Positions 1 through 9,677 of a stretch of DNA of 64,000 nt are shown here, one piece after another. Position numbers and translations under genes: made by a program. Source of the DNA: Synergistota bacterium (GTDB lineage: Bacteria > Synergistota > GBS-1); the NCBI GenBank assembly GCA_025060595.1, contig JANXBX010000004.1, forward strand, positions 124,001 through 188,000, read 5' to 3'. The notes beneath the pieces were generated by a model. The model made no database searches, had not been told where the DNA came from, and saw only the letters and a list, made by a program, of their open reading frames with translations. Every line of letters begins with the position of its first letter. Position 1 is the stretch's first letter.

Positions 1-1426
1 ACGCAGTTTTATCACAATGTAGTAATCCTTCCTCACGACAATAAGAAGAGATAAACCTACAAACTTCTTTTATATTATTTTCATTCCTCTCCATTTCCAC
101 ATCAAAGTCCACCTTTATTTTAAAAAGCTTTTTAAAGTCTTCATCAAAGAGCGAAAGAAGATGATATATCCACGGAGATCCAATAAGTAAAACTTTAACC
201 TTTACGGGTATAGGCTCCGGAACCAAACCAGACACAGGTATTAATCCTACGTGTTCTGCTATATTTTCTACCCTTATTTCCCCTGTTTTGAGAACTCTCT
301 TTAAAGCATCCCATGATCCAAAATTCCTTAAGACATCTATAACGTTAAGTATAAGATAACCACCGTTAGCCCTATGAATAGCCCCTGCTTTTATTTTAGT
401 GAAATCAGTGACTAAGAATCCCATTCTCTGCTCGTATTCAAGTTTACCAACCAGATTGTAATAAGTAGGGTTACTTTCAAAAACAACAGGTGCTCCTTCA
501 AGGCGAGAGTTATCAACAAGAAGATTAACCCTGTATTTATCAAATGATGGAGGCGCTTTCTTGTGCGGTTCCCCCTCTTCAGCAGTTATGAGAAAATCAT
601 GTAGGTGTTCAACCACATCCTCCATCATATCTTCAAGGAAAGCAACAACTTTTGGAAGATCCACATACTTTTCTTTCAAATCCTTAAACAACCCACCGAT
701 AACAAAAATACACAACTCTTTCTCTAAACGCTTTATCCTTTCTCTTGCTCCCTTCTCTAATCTTTGAACCTCTCTCATAATCTGCATCGTTCTCTCATGA
801 AGCTCTAGAGATCTTGCTTCTAATTCCTTCTTCTTTTCAAGAGGAAGAGCATTAAACTCCTCCTGCGTCATTTCCCTTCCATCAACCAATGGAACATTTA
901 TGAACCCTGTTGGAGTTCTCTTCAAAGCAAAACCAAGGAGTTCCGCCTCTCTATTTAATGCTTCCATAAGCTCGTTAACTTGCTCCTGAAGTTCCTTAAA
1001 GACAAGCCTCTTCCTCGCTTCAAACTCTTCTCCTTCAAAAGCTTTAGGAATTCTAGCTTTAAGCTCATCAAGAAGCTCCTCAATATCTTTCTTAAACTCT
1101 CTTCCCTTACCCGCCGGAAAGGATAAAGCTATCGGTCTTGAAGGATTTTTAAAGTTATAAACATAACACCAATCAGAAGGAACAGGCTCAGTTAGGGCGA
1201 TCTCCTGTGCTATTTTCTTCGCATAAGTCGTTCTCCCAGTACCTGTAATTCCAACAAAAAAGAGATTATACCCTGGACTCTTCACCCTTAGCCCAAAATG
1301 GGCAGCCTTAGCCACTCTATCCTGTCCAATTATGCCTTTACTCAATGGCTCTATATCTTCGGTAGTTCTGAAGTCAAAAACATTTAAGGGACATTTAACC
1401 CTAAGTTCCTCATAAGATAATTCCAA
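1..1426 (-). CDS. Lon-family ATP-dependent protease (AAA_32/LonB-like), N-terminal part
   Basis: The gene runs off the left edge; about 475 N-terminal residues are in the window. It belongs to the bacterial Lon-related group with an atypical AAA domain and a C-terminal Lon serine/lysine protease domain, which would lie beyond position 1. Residues about 59-67 form a Walker-A-like loop, GITGTGRTT, with Arg in place of the usual Lys, as is common in this group. A charged helical stretch follows at about residues 110-250. The start is TTG at 1426, placed 8 bases after an AAGGGGGTG ribosome site. ATG codons further in would remove the conserved N-terminus. Likely role: cytoplasmic protein quality control. 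Family assignment rests on whole-sequence resemblance, because the catalytic domain is not visible. Confidence 0.85.
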   Translation of the reverse strand, partial: MELSYEELRVKCPLNVFDFRTTEDIEPLSKGIIGQDRVAKAAHFGLRVKSPGYNLFFVGITGTGRTTYAKKIAQEIALTEPVPSDWCYVYNFKNPSRPIALSFPAGKGREFKKDIEELLDELKARIPKAFEGEEFEARKRLVFKELQEQVNELMEALNREAELLGFALKRTPTGFINVPLVDGREMTQEEFNALPLEKKKELEARSLELHERTMQIMREVQRLEKGARERIKRLEKELCIFVIGGLFKDLKEKYVDLPKVVAFLEDMMEDVVEHLHDFLITAEEGEPHKKAPPSFDKYRVNLLVDNSRLEGAPVVFESNPTYYNLVGKLEYEQRMGFLVTDFTKIKAGAIHRANGGYLILNVIDVLRNFGSWDALKRVLKTGEIRVENIAEHVGLIPVSGLVPEPIPVKVKVLLIGSPWIYHLLSLFDEDFKKLFKIKVDFDVEMERNENNIKEVCRFISSYCREEGLLHCDKTA

Positions 1427-1476
1427 TGAAGACACCCCCTTTTAAAAACCTTAAGTAAAATTATATCAAATTTTTG

Positions 1477-1485
1477 TGATATAAT
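1477..1485 (+). promoter_or_regulatory. Extended -10 promoter for the SurA-like gene
   Basis: TG at 1477-1478 is followed, after one base, by TATAAT at 1480-1485, the extended -10 form of a sigma-A promoter. No convincing -35 box is present, which fits that class. Transcription would start near 1492, leaving a leader of about 40 bases that holds the AAAGGAGG site before the ATG at 1531. Confidence 0.6.
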
Positions 1486-1530
1486 TCTAAGAGTAAGAAA
1501 AACCGAAAAAACCAAAGGAGGTAAGATCTC

Positions 1531-2640
1531 ATGTTCAAAACATTAAGAAACCAGATGAAGCTAATATTTATAATAGTTACTATTTTCTTCGCCCTATCCA
1601 TATACATAGGATATGACATCTATACACGAGGAAAAGGATCCCCAACACATTCTCCATCTACCACAGCAGCCATAGTTAATGGAGTACCTATATCAACAGC
1701 TCTTCTTAATGCAGCTATAAGAAATGAGCTATCAAATTATAAAGCAGAAGACTTAAAGAAATTAACAAAGGAAGATTTTGAAAATATTAGAAGAAATGTA
1801 TTACAGGCTCTTATAAATTATGAACTTGTATATCAGGAAGCCATAAAAGAGGGACTTAAACCGTCCTCTAAAGAAATAGACGACGCTATAAGCAACATTG
1901 AAAAAAGATTCTCAACTAAAGAAGAATTCTTAAACTTTCTTCAGAGACAAGGAATATCTCTAGCAGATCTGAGGAAAGGATTAGAAAGGGAGCTAACTGT
2001 CAATAAAATATTAAGAAAAATCCAAGAAAACGTTGTAATCGATGAAAATCAAATTAGAAGCATATATGAAAAACACAAAGATGCCTTAGTTGAACCTAAA
2101 AAGTTTGAAATAGCTTACAAAGTCTTTAACGAATTCCAAAAAGCAGAAGAATTTTACAAACAACTAAAAAGCGGCAAAAAGTGGGAGGAAATAGAACCAG
2201 AGATAAAACCCCAAGCCAGGAGCTTATATGAACTACCTAAATCCTTCTCAGAAAACGAGGGAGAGCTCAAAGAAAATTCTCCCTTCCTCATAAAAGGCGA
2301 AGAAACCTCATGGGTTGGATATGTTTTTTCAATAATACCACCTCGTCAAAAAAGCTATGAGGAGGTAAAAAAGCAGCTTGAAAGTATCCTTAAGTATACT
2401 GAAGGATTGGAAGCCCAGAGAAAATTTATTTTGTCCTTAAGAGAAAAAGCAGATATAAAATACCCTGATCCTTCTCTTGCTCCCTTGCCACCATCTCAGG
2501 ACAAAAAAGCAGAAAGTGAAGAAGAAAAATTAACCAAAGAGTCTACACCAGTTAAGGATAGTATAGAGAAAAGCTCAACAGAAACTAAAAGTGAAGAAAC
2601 CGAGAGGAAAACTCCTAAAGAAAACCAAAATAAACAATAA
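1531..2640 (+). CDS. Membrane-anchored SurA-N-type periplasmic chaperone
   Basis: The protein is 369 residues. One N-terminal membrane segment lies at about residues 10-28, followed by a linker and a SurA-N-like helical domain at about 47-180, marked by 'VNGVPIS' and the long amphipathic helices usual in SurA/PrsA/SlyD-type foldases. The region where a parvulin (rotamase) domain would follow, about 185-300, is short and lacks an obvious parvulin signature. The protein may therefore be a chaperone without isomerase activity. The last 60 residues are a Lys/Glu/Ser/Thr-rich, probably disordered tail. It starts at ATG 1531 after AAAGGAGG and stands alone between its own promoter and a hairpin terminator. 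Likely role: folding of exported proteins at the outer face of the inner membrane. Confidence 0.7.
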   Translation: MFKTLRNQMKLIFIIVTIFFALSIYIGYDIYTRGKGSPTHSPSTTAAIVNGVPISTALLNAAIRNELSNYKAEDLKKLTKEDFENIRRNVLQALINYELVYQEAIKEGLKPSSKEIDDAISNIEKRFSTKEEFLNFLQRQGISLADLRKGLERELTVNKILRKIQENVVIDENQIRSIYEKHKDALVEPKKFEIAYKVFNEFQKAEEFYKQLKSGKKWEEIEPEIKPQARSLYELPKSFSENEGELKENSPFLIKGEETSWVGYVFSIIPPRQKSYEEVKKQLESILKYTEGLEAQRKFILSLREKADIKYPDPSLAPLPPSQDKKAESEEEKLTKESTPVKDSIEKSSTETKSEETERKTPKENQNKQ

Positions 2641-2646
2641 TTTAAA

Positions 2647-2674
2647 GGGGTCTATCCTTTAAAGGATAGACCCC
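2647..2674. terminator. Perfect inverted repeat between convergent genes
   Basis: Fourteen bases, GGGGTCTATCCTTT, are followed directly by their exact complement, so RNA from either strand can fold into a strong hairpin. The repeat lies between the SurA-like gene (ends 2640) and the convergent ymdB (ends 2677). It is probably a shared bidirectional terminator, although neither flank carries a long T run. Confidence 0.7.
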
Positions 2675-2676
2675 TA

Positions 2677-3462
2677 TTAAGTAAGCACTCTATCAATCCT
2701 CTGAATCGAAACTGACCTAAGAGAACCAAGGTCAACCTCTATAAACACTCCTTGAAGAGAAACTTTTCCTTCAGCAACTTCTAGCTTTTCTGGAATACCA
2801 GTTAAAAATCTCCTTAAAACCTTTTCCGGCGTCATGCCAATTATTGAGTCAATAGGTCCAGTCATACCAACATCAGTTATATAAGCGGTCCCCCCAGGCA
2901 ATATCCTTTCATCCGCTGTTGGAACATGAGTATGCGTCCCAATGATAGCTGTTACCTTACCATCAAAGTAATATGCAAAAGCAAGCTTTTCTGAAGTGGC
3001 CTCAGCATGAAAATCAACGATTATGACATTCCTTTCTTCCCCAACTTTTAGCAATATTTCTTCCATTTTCTCAAAAGGACAATTCGAAGGAGGCATAAAT
3101 ATTCTTCCCTGTAAATTTACCACGACTACTCTGTCGAGCTTAATATAACCTCTGCCCGGTGCCCTGACAGGATAGTTATAAGGTCTAAGGAGAGGGTATT
3201 CCTCCTTTTGAAGGAGTTCAACCCCCTCCTTCTTATCCCAAACATGGTTTCCTGTAGTAATCACATCAACGCCAGCAGATAGGATCTCTTCGACTACATT
3301 CCGTGTCAAACCAAACCCTCCAGCACTATTCTCTCCATTAGCTATAACCAAATCAGGCTTAAGCTCCTCTCTTAGAGAAGGAAGCATCTCTTTTACAGCC
3401 TTTCGACCAGGGCTTCCTACAATATCCCCTATAAAGAGTACTTTAAAGATGCTATTTTGCAT
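2677..3462 (-). CDS. ymdB: YmdB-family metallophosphoesterase (2',3'-cyclic nucleotide phosphodiesterase)
   Basis: The protein has 261 residues, close to the family norm of about 265. The metal-binding motifs of the calcineurin-like fold are in order: '[11 protein letters not shown]' at about 9-19, 'NGENSAGG' at about 42-49, 'TTGNHVWD' at about 69-76, '[10 protein letters not shown]' at about 150, and '[10 protein letters not shown]' at about 175. Bacillus subtilis YmdB is a phosphodiesterase encoded just after rny. Here the order is the same and the two genes overlap by 11 bases (3452-3462), which implies translational coupling and perhaps a shared role in RNA turnover or cyclic nucleotide clearance. 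Confidence 0.92.
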   Translation of the reverse strand: MQNSIFKVLFIGDIVGSPGRKAVKEMLPSLREELKPDLVIANGENSAGGFGLTRNVVEEILSAGVDVITTGNHVWDKKEGVELLQKEEYPLLRPYNYPVRAPGRGYIKLDRVVVVNLQGRIFMPPSNCPFEKMEEILLKVGEERNVIIVDFHAEATSEKLAFAYYFDGKVTAIIGTHTHVPTADERILPGGTAYITDVGMTGPIDSIIGMTPEKVLRRFLTGIPEKLEVAEGKVSLQGVFIEVDLGSLRSVSIQRIDRVLT

Positions 3463-4999
3463 AATCTACACTCCTCATCTCCCTTATTACAGTGACCTTT
3501 ATCTGTCCAGGATATTTAAGCTCGCCTTCTATTTTACGTGCTATTTCATAAGCAAGCTTTGCAGAAACGGCATCATCTACAATTTCAGGTTTAACTATTA
3601 CCCTTACTTCCCTACCAGCTTGAATAGCATAGGCCTTTTCAATTCCATTAAAAGAAGAAGCTATTCTCTCAAGATTCTCAAGTCTCTTTATATACTCCTC
3701 AAAGCTTTCCCTTCTTGCACCAGGCCTTGATGCAGAAATAGCATCAGCAGCTTGAACTAAAACAGCAATAACGCTTTGGGGCTCTACTTCACTATGGTGA
3801 GCTTCTATAGCATGAATCACCTCTTGAGACTCTCCATATTTCCTAGCAAGCTCCGCTCCTATCTGGGAATGAGTTCCTTCTACATCTGTATCAACGGCTT
3901 TACCGATATCATGCAACAAACCAGCTCTCTTAGCCAAAAGCACATCCTCACCTAGCTCAGCAGCCATAACACCAGCAAGATGTGCAACTTCAAGAGAGTG
4001 AGTCAATATATTTTGACCATAGCTAGTTCTATATTTGAGCATCCCTAAAAGTCTAACGAGCTCAGAATGCATTTTCCCAACCTTGGCCTGAAACACAGCA
4101 TCCTCTCCTGCTTCTCTTATATCATCTTCCAATTCCCTTAAAGCCTTTTCATACATTTCTTCTATACGTGCTGGGTGAATTCTCCCATCAGCTATCAGTT
4201 TTTCAAGAGTTCTCCTTGCTATCTCACGCCTTATAGGATTATGACAAGAAACTATTACTGCTTCAGGAGTATCGTCCACTATAAGATCCGCCCCAGTTAT
4301 AGTCTCAAAAGTTCTTATGTTTCTACCTTCCCTACCAATTATCCTCCCTTTCATGTCATCATTTGGAAGAGGTACAACAGAAACAGTGGCTTCAACCACA
4401 TGATCTACAGCACACCTCTGAATGGCGAGTGAAATAATCTCTCTTGCTTTTCGCTCTGCCTCTCGCTTAGCTTGGGCCTCCATCTCTTTTATCATTAAAC
4501 CTACATATCCCTCGATTTCCTTTCTGGCCTCCTCAAGAAGTAAGTTCTTAGCTTCTTCCGAAGTTAACCCAGCGATCTTCTCCAAAGTAGTTTTCTGCTC
4601 ACTCACCAATCTCTCAGCTTCCTTTCTAAGCTCTTCTATCTCCCTTTCTCTCTGCTTAAGGTCTTCCTCCTTGCGAGCTATTACTTCACCCCTTCTTTCA
4701 AGAAGCTCTTCTTTCTGCAAAAGCCTCTTCTCAAATCTCTGAAGTTCAGACCTTTTCTCTCTATACTCTCTTTCCCAGTCACTTCTAAGCCTTTGTATTT
4801 CCTCTCGCGCCTCACTTACCTTTTCCCTCTTAAGCGCTTCTCCTTCCTTTTCTGCCCTTGCTAAAATATCTTTAGCTATATCTTCAGCAGCTTTGATTTT
4901 CTTCTCAGCAACATGCTTTCTAAACCAATAACCAAAAGCAATACCTCCTGCTAAAGCCATCAGGATGTTTATAAGATACGAGAACCCGATGGTAATCAC
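3452..4999 (-). CDS. rny: Ribonuclease Y (membrane-anchored endoribonuclease)
   Basis: 515 residues from the GTG at 4999. The order is an N-terminal membrane helix (about 5-25), a long charged coiled coil (about 30-190), a KH RNA-binding domain ('[12 protein letters not shown]', about 218-229) and an HD phosphohydrolase domain with '[10 protein letters not shown]' (about 362-371). RNase Y starts mRNA decay in many Gram-positive and thermophilic bacteria. The start is odd: the Shine-Dalgarno AAGGGGG abuts the GTG with no spacing. The codon at the usual 8-base distance, in frame, is ATC at 4990-4988, so the true protein may begin three residues later with a non-standard start. Followed by the overlapping ymdB. 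Confidence 0.93.
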   Translation of the reverse strand: MITIGFSYLINILMALAGGIAFGYWFRKHVAEKKIKAAEDIAKDILARAEKEGEALKREKVSEAREEIQRLRSDWEREYREKRSELQRFEKRLLQKEELLERRGEVIARKEEDLKQREREIEELRKEAERLVSEQKTTLEKIAGLTSEEAKNLLLEEARKEIEGYVGLMIKEMEAQAKREAERKAREIISLAIQRCAVDHVVEATVSVVPLPNDDMKGRIIGREGRNIRTFETITGADLIVDDTPEAVIVSCHNPIRREIARRTLEKLIADGRIHPARIEEMYEKALRELEDDIREAGEDAVFQAKVGKMHSELVRLLGMLKYRTSYGQNILTHSLEVAHLAGVMAAELGEDVLLAKRAGLLHDIGKAVDTDVEGTHSQIGAELARKYGESQEVIHAIEAHHSEVEPQSVIAVLVQAADAISASRPGARRESFEEYIKRLENLERIASSFNGIEKAYAIQAGREVRVIVKPEIVDDAVSAKLAYEIARKIEGELKYPGQIKVTVIREMRSVDYAK

Positions 5000-5055
5000 C
5001 CCCTTATTCTATTTCCAAGGATCGCTTAAAAGATAAGCTTTAAAGTAAGGTTAAG

Positions 5056-6120
5056 CTAGCCTTTCTCATCAAATAGAGCTTCCTTCCGGGATAGCTCCTG
5101 AACTTGCCCTTTTTTCTCTTCTCCTCTCAACTTTTCTAAGACAGCTCTCTCTATATCATCTATCAGCTCCGGTGTAGTCTCAAGGTAACTCCTCACGGCC
5201 TCTTTTCCTTGACCGAGGCGTTCATCTCTAAAGTAAAACCAAGAACCACTTTGCTTGACTACCCCAACTAGTAAAGCTGCTTCAAGAACACTTGAAGCCT
5301 TTGGAATTCCCAAACCATAGATTAAGTCAAACTCGGCCTCTTTAAAAGGAGGAGCAACCTTATTTTTCACTACTTTAACCCTTATCCTTGCACCTATCTG
5401 TTCTTGATTCCTCTTTATTGCCTCTCCTTTTCTAACATCAAGCCTAAGAGAAGAGTAAAACTTTAAAGCCCTACCCCCTGGGGTTGTCTCAACAGGACCA
5501 ACCTGATATCCAGTGGAAACTTTTTCCCTTATCTGGTTTATGAATACCACTATAGCTTTGGTTTTACCCACAGCGGCTGTTAGCTTCCTCAAAGCCTGAG
5601 ACATAAGTCTTGCTTGCAAGGCAACGTGAGCCTCTCCCATAGCGCCCTCTATCTCCGCTTGTGGTACAAGCGCAGCTACAGAATCAACCACTATAACATC
5701 GACCGCTCCGCTTCTCACCAAAGTCTCAACTATCTCTAAGGCCTGTTCTCCACTATCAGGCTGAGAAAGTAGGAGGTCTTCAACCCTAATTCCTAAGCCT
5801 TTAGCATAACGAGGATCGAGCGCATGTTCCGCATCTATAAAAGCTGCTACTCCACCCATCTTCTGTGCAGAAGCTATAAGATAAAGAGCAACCGTAGTCT
5901 TACCAGATCCTTCAGGACCAAATATTTCTACTATTCTTCCTCGAGGAAAACCCCCTACTCCCAATGCTATATCGAGAGGAAGAATCCCCGATGGAATAAC
6001 CTCAACAGGAGCTAAACTTTCTTCTCCCAACCTCATTATAGCTCCCTTACCAAATTCCTTTTCTATTCTTGCCACCGCTTCCTTGAGTATCTTTTCCCTT
6101 TCAGGAGCAATCCTATCCAA
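5056..6120 (-). CDS. recA: RecA recombinase
   Basis: 354 residues, normal length. Visible motifs are the Walker A loop GPEGSGKTT (about 68-76), the '[10 protein letters not shown]' segment, '[18 protein letters not shown]' (Walker B and loop 1), and 'VFINQIREK' followed by loop 2 '[11 protein letters not shown]'. It forms ATP-dependent filaments on single-stranded DNA for recombinational repair and SOS induction. The start is TTG at 6120, preceded by GGAGG about 12 bases away. It begins 8 bases after thpR ends, so it is probably cotranscribed with thpR and cinA; a cinA-recA link is common in bacteria. Confidence 0.97.
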   Translation of the reverse strand: MDRIAPEREKILKEAVARIEKEFGKGAIMRLGEESLAPVEVIPSGILPLDIALGVGGFPRGRIVEIFGPEGSGKTTVALYLIASAQKMGGVAAFIDAEHALDPRYAKGLGIRVEDLLLSQPDSGEQALEIVETLVRSGAVDVIVVDSVAALVPQAEIEGAMGEAHVALQARLMSQALRKLTAAVGKTKAIVVFINQIREKVSTGYQVGPVETTPGGRALKFYSSLRLDVRKGEAIKRNQEQIGARIRVKVVKNKVAPPFKEAEFDLIYGLGIPKASSVLEAALLVGVVKQSGSWFYFRDERLGQGKEAVRSYLETTPELIDDIERAVLEKLRGEEKKGQVQELSRKEALFDEKG

Positions 6121-6128
6121 GGCCTTTT

Positions 6129-6719
6129 CTAACCTCCTTCCAAAGCAAAAATGGCTAACGGAGTATAAACAGGCCCACTGGGGAAAAGCTGGCTTCTCAT
6201 AAGCACTATTTCATGAACGAAAAAAGCACCAAAACTTATATCTACTTTCTTCTCAAGATAAGCTTTAAGCTCAGAAGAAATTCTTCCTGTTTTTACCCTA
6301 CCGATAGTAATATGAGGGGAAAAAGCCTTTTCATCTTTAGGGAAATCTAGTTTTCTCGCTCTAGCTTCAATAAAATCTCTCAAAATTGTAAGCTGATTTA
6401 TCCCGTTTCCCTCAAGCCCAACCCATATAACCCTAGGACGATCGAAATTAGGGAATGCCCCTATGCTTTTTAAACAAAGTTCGAAAGGCGACAGCTTTAG
6501 ACCTGCTATTTCTTCCGATAAGACCTTTTTAATCTTTTCTACCTTAGTGACAGGTTCTTCACCAAGAAACTTTATAGTGACGTGAAGATTCTTTTCCTCT
6601 ACCCATTTAACACCCTTATCAAGATCTTTAGATTCATTTATGAAGTCCTGTATACTACTCCTAATATTTTTCGGAAGTTCAATACAAACAAAGGACCTAA
6701 TTATTTCCTTTCGATTCAA
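6129..6719 (-). CDS. thpR: RNA 2',3'-cyclic phosphodiesterase (LigT/ThpR, 2H superfamily)
   Basis: 196 residues with the two catalytic His-x-Thr motifs of the 2H phosphoesterases: '[10 protein letters not shown]' at about residues 45-54 and '[11 protein letters not shown]' at about 133-143. The usual 'RSFVCIELP' opening is present. The enzyme opens 2',3'-cyclic phosphates on RNA ends. The start is TTG at 6719, nine bases after a GGGGG ribosome site, inside the end of cinA (23-base overlap). Sits between cinA and recA in one transcription unit. Confidence 0.9.
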   Translation of the reverse strand: MNRKEIIRSFVCIELPKNIRSSIQDFINESKDLDKGVKWVEEKNLHVTIKFLGEEPVTKVEKIKKVLSEEIAGLKLSPFELCLKSIGAFPNFDRPRVIWVGLEGNGINQLTILRDFIEARARKLDFPKDEKAFSPHITIGRVKTGRISSELKAYLEKKVDISFGAFFVHEIVLMRSQLFPSGPVYTPLAIFALEGG

Positions 6720-7926
6720 AAGGGCTCACCCCCAAAAGAAACCTCCTTAAGAGATCTAAAGCCCGCTGTGTAGCCCTATATTTCACAACATCTCTAGGTC
6801 CAGAAAAAAGATTTTTTTCTACAAAGCTTCCACCACCCCAAGACAAACCAATGTAAACAGTACCAACAGGCTTTTCCGGTCTGCCCCCCGTAGGCCCAGC
6901 TATACCTGTAATGCCAATACCCAAGTCACTTTTACCTAATCTTCTAACCTCTTTTGCCATTTTTTCGGCAACCTCTGCACTAACAGCTCCTACATCTTCT
7001 ATAAGAGAAAGAGGGACTCCAAGAATATCCTCCTTAGCTTTATTACTATAGCTAACTATTCCACAACTGAAATATTTTGAACTACCAGGAATATTGGTTA
7101 ACCTATGAGCTAAAAAACCACCTGTGCAAGATTCGGCCACTGAAAGAGTAAATCCTTTTTCCCATAAGAGCTCAGCTACAACCTCCTCTAAAGTTTTCCC
7201 CTCCTCTCCATACACATAAGCTCCCAAGGATCTTTTCAACAAATCTATAGAATAGGAAACGCTATCCTCACTTCCTCTCAAATAAAGAGTTACACCCGGA
7301 GGAGAAGCACATATACCAAGCTTGGTTCCTTGCAAATCAAGATCTTTAACCTTTAGGTAAAGCTCTGTTTCTCTTAATCCAGTAGTATGAATCCTTCTTA
7401 AAGTAATCCCACCTAAACGCGGCAACTTAGGAAGAAGATATTTACTAAACATCCTCTCAGCTTCCCACGGAACACCTGATAGAGCAACCACCATCTTCTC
7501 ACCAGATTTAAAGATAAAACCACACGCTGTTCCAAGCTCATTTGGTATTATTTCGGCCCCCTTGGGGAAGAGGGTCTGTTTATCTGACAAAAGAGGCGGC
7601 TTTCTTCCCAACTTTTCAAAAAACTTATGAAGCCATTCTCTCGCCTCTTCGCGTTCCTCAAGATCTACTCCAAAATAAGAAGCAACCGCTTCTCTAGTAA
7701 GATCATCATGAGTGGGGCCAAGTCCTCCAGTCATAATAATAAGATCAACATTATTAAAACCGAAATCCAAAGCTTTAAGTATCTTATCCATATCATCTTC
7801 AACTATCATCCTTGCAAGAACATCAAACCCACTCGCAACCAACTCTCTCGCTATAAAACCACCATTTTTTTCATCTACTTCACCTAAGAAAACTTCATCA
7901 CCTGTAGACATTATAAGTACCTTCAT
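6697..7926 (-). CDS. cinA: CinA: molybdopterin-binding-like domain plus nicotinamide-nucleotide amidohydrolase
   Basis: 409 residues, full length for the two-domain form. The N-terminal half is MoCF-like ('MSTGDEVFLGEV', 'MTGGLGPTHDDLTREAV'). The C-terminal half is the PncC-type amidohydrolase with 'VAESCTGGFLAHRLT' (about 270-285) and 'GIAGPTGGRPEKPVGTVYI' (about 353-371). The C-domain recycles NMN to nicotinate mononucleotide; the N-domain is reported in this family to hydrolyse ADP-ribose. Starts with ATG four bases after pgpA ends, following GGAGGTTAAAAG. Belongs to the pgpA-cinA-thpR-recA run. Confidence 0.94.
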   Translation of the reverse strand: MKVLIMSTGDEVFLGEVDEKNGGFIARELVASGFDVLARMIVEDDMDKILKALDFGFNNVDLIIMTGGLGPTHDDLTREAVASYFGVDLEEREEAREWLHKFFEKLGRKPPLLSDKQTLFPKGAEIIPNELGTACGFIFKSGEKMVVALSGVPWEAERMFSKYLLPKLPRLGGITLRRIHTTGLRETELYLKVKDLDLQGTKLGICASPPGVTLYLRGSEDSVSYSIDLLKRSLGAYVYGEEGKTLEEVVAELLWEKGFTLSVAESCTGGFLAHRLTNIPGSSKYFSCGIVSYSNKAKEDILGVPLSLIEDVGAVSAEVAEKMAKEVRRLGKSDLGIGITGIAGPTGGRPEKPVGTVYIGLSWGGGSFVEKNLFSGPRDVVKYRATQRALDLLRRFLLGVSPFESKGNN

Positions 7927-7929
7927 CTT

Positions 7930-8385
7930 TTAACCTCCAAGCCATAAACCTAAAAATATTAACATATTAGTAAGCAAGCCAGCTACCACATCATCTAACA
8001 TTATACCCCAACCACCAGGAAACTTTTCAAAAAACCTTATTGGAAAAGGTTTTATTACATCTAGAAGTCTAAATAGAAAGAAAGAGGGAATAAGCATAAT
8101 ATCATTTAAATTCCACATTGCTATAAAATATCCAACAAACTCATCTATAACTATAGACGAAGGATCTTCCTCTTTTAAAGCCTTAGAGTATCTTTCAGAT
8201 GCCCAAAGACCAAGCAAAAAAAGAAAAAATATAGAAAGCAGATCTACCTTTAAAAACCATCTTATCAATAAGGCTAAAAAAGATCCCACGGTCCCAGGCA
8301 TTCTTTCTCTTAAGACCCATCCCAAACCTCCTAAAGTCGCTACATAAAAGCTCCAATCTCTAACTCCTATATAACTTCCCCCCAT
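7930..8385 (-). CDS. pgpA: Phosphatidylglycerophosphatase A
   Basis: 151 residues. It shows the PgpA signature features: 'MPGTVGSFLAL' near residues 29-39, an Asp-rich cytoplasmic loop 'IVIDEFVGYFIAM' (about 78-90), and 'FRLLDVIKPFPIRFFEKFPGG' (about 105-125) with hydrophobic helices between. The enzyme removes phosphate from phosphatidylglycerol phosphate in the inner membrane. The first codon lies within the end of rimO (19-base overlap), so translation is probably coupled. Confidence 0.92.
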   Translation of the reverse strand: MGGSYIGVRDWSFYVATLGGLGWVLRERMPGTVGSFLALLIRWFLKVDLLSIFFLFLLGLWASERYSKALKEEDPSSIVIDEFVGYFIAMWNLNDIMLIPSFFLFRLLDVIKPFPIRFFEKFPGGWGIMLDDVVAGLLTNMLIFLGLWLGG

Positions 8386-9650
8386 AAGTCATGATCCCCC
8401 ACTTCTATTATTTTAACATTTACAAAGTTTCCTACTTCAGCACTCTTATCCAGATAAACTAGCCCATCTATCTCAGGAGCATCTCTATAACTTCTTCCGA
8501 TACCAGGCTTCTCAACGAGAACCTTTAAGGTTTTACCAACAAAAAGGCTATTACGCTCCTTTGATATTTCCTTCTGAAGCTCCATCAAAGTATCCCTTCT
8601 CCTCTTAGAAACTCTAAATGGAACGGGCTTAAAAATATAAGAAGAAGCTTCCCTTTGAGGAGAGTAAAGAAAGCTTCCTAACCTATCAAACTTAATATCA
8701 GATACGAAGTCAATCAACCTTTGAAAAGAGGATTTTCTTTCCCCTGGAAAACCAACCATTATCGTTGTTCTTAAACAAGCTAACATATCCAAAGATCTTA
8801 TCTTGTCAAAGAGCTTCCTTAGATCTCCTTCCCCATAGGGCCTATTCATCAGAAACAAAACATTATCATCTACATGTTGTATAGGTATATCAAAATAAGA
8901 ACATACCTTCTCTAAAGATAAGATAGTCTCTACTAATTCCCCATCTATTTTAGCTGGATGAAGATAAAGAACCCTTACCCAAAAATCCCCTCCTAACTCA
9001 GAAAGTTTTCTTAAGAGCAGGGAAAGAGACAAAGGATACAAAGTACTATCCTGAGACACCAGAACAACCTCTTTTTTTCCACTTCTTATAAAATCCTCAA
9101 CCTCTTTCAAAATCTCATCTAAAGGTCTAGCTCTATAGGGCCCTCTTATATTAGGAATAACACAATAACTACATCTATTATTACACCCCTCGGCTATTTT
9201 AACATAAGCATAAAAGGTTTTCTTTAAAGGGAAGCGTAATCCACTCTCAACCCATCTATCTGGAAAGGGCTTAAGGAAAAATTCCCCTTCAGCCTTATTC
9301 TTCAAAGCTTTAAATAAAAACTCCCCAACTTCCTGAGGATAGCTGGTACCTGCAAAATAGTCCACCTCTTCAAGTTCTTTTAAGCTCCTCTCTCCAAGTC
9401 TTTGAACTAGACATCCAACAAGAGCTATTCTTTTAATTACACCTTCCCTCTTAAGTTGAACAAGCTTTTTAAGCCAAGAGTAAGATTCGCTCACTGCTGA
9501 ATCTATAAAAGCACATGTATTCAACACAACAAGGTCAACATCCTCCAAACTTGATGAATAATCTAATCCTGCTTCAACAAGCTTACCAGCTATAAGCTCA
9601 CTATCGACTTCGTTTTTAGGACAACCTAAACTAATAATTCCAAATCTCAA
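8367..9650 (-). CDS. rimO: Ribosomal protein S12 methylthiotransferase RimO
   Basis: 427 residues. An N-terminal UPF0004 domain has cysteines in 'ISLGCPKNEVDSE' (Cys10), 'LNTCAFI' (about 46) and 'LVGCLVQR' (about 80). The radical SAM motif CNNRCSYC lies at about 155-162 and a C-terminal TRAM-like segment ends the protein. 'LGCPKNEVDSE' and the direct 'IRGPYRARP' match RimO rather than MiaB. The enzyme methylthiolates Asp89 of ribosomal protein S12 using two Fe-S clusters. The start is TTG at 9650, before 'RFGIISLGC'; no better ATG exists upstream. Confidence 0.94.
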   Translation of the reverse strand: MRFGIISLGCPKNEVDSELIAGKLVEAGLDYSSSLEDVDLVVLNTCAFIDSAVSESYSWLKKLVQLKREGVIKRIALVGCLVQRLGERSLKELEEVDYFAGTSYPQEVGEFLFKALKNKAEGEFFLKPFPDRWVESGLRFPLKKTFYAYVKIAEGCNNRCSYCVIPNIRGPYRARPLDEILKEVEDFIRSGKKEVVLVSQDSTLYPLSLSLLLRKLSELGGDFWVRVLYLHPAKIDGELVETILSLEKVCSYFDIPIQHVDDNVLFLMNRPYGEGDLRKLFDKIRSLDMLACLRTTIMVGFPGERKSSFQRLIDFVSDIKFDRLGSFLYSPQREASSYIFKPVPFRVSKRRRDTLMELQKEISKERNSLFVGKTLKVLVEKPGIGRSYRDAPEIDGLVYLDKSAEVGNFVNVKIIEVGDHDLWGEVI

Positions 9651-9677
9651 GTCCTCTAAACAACCTCCCTCTTTCCA

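Noticed and set aside
4422-4742. Ser-rich plus-strand frame opposite rny
   Set aside because: A mirror of the charged coiled-coil codons of RNase Y; such antisense frames recur opposite Glu/Lys-rich genes.
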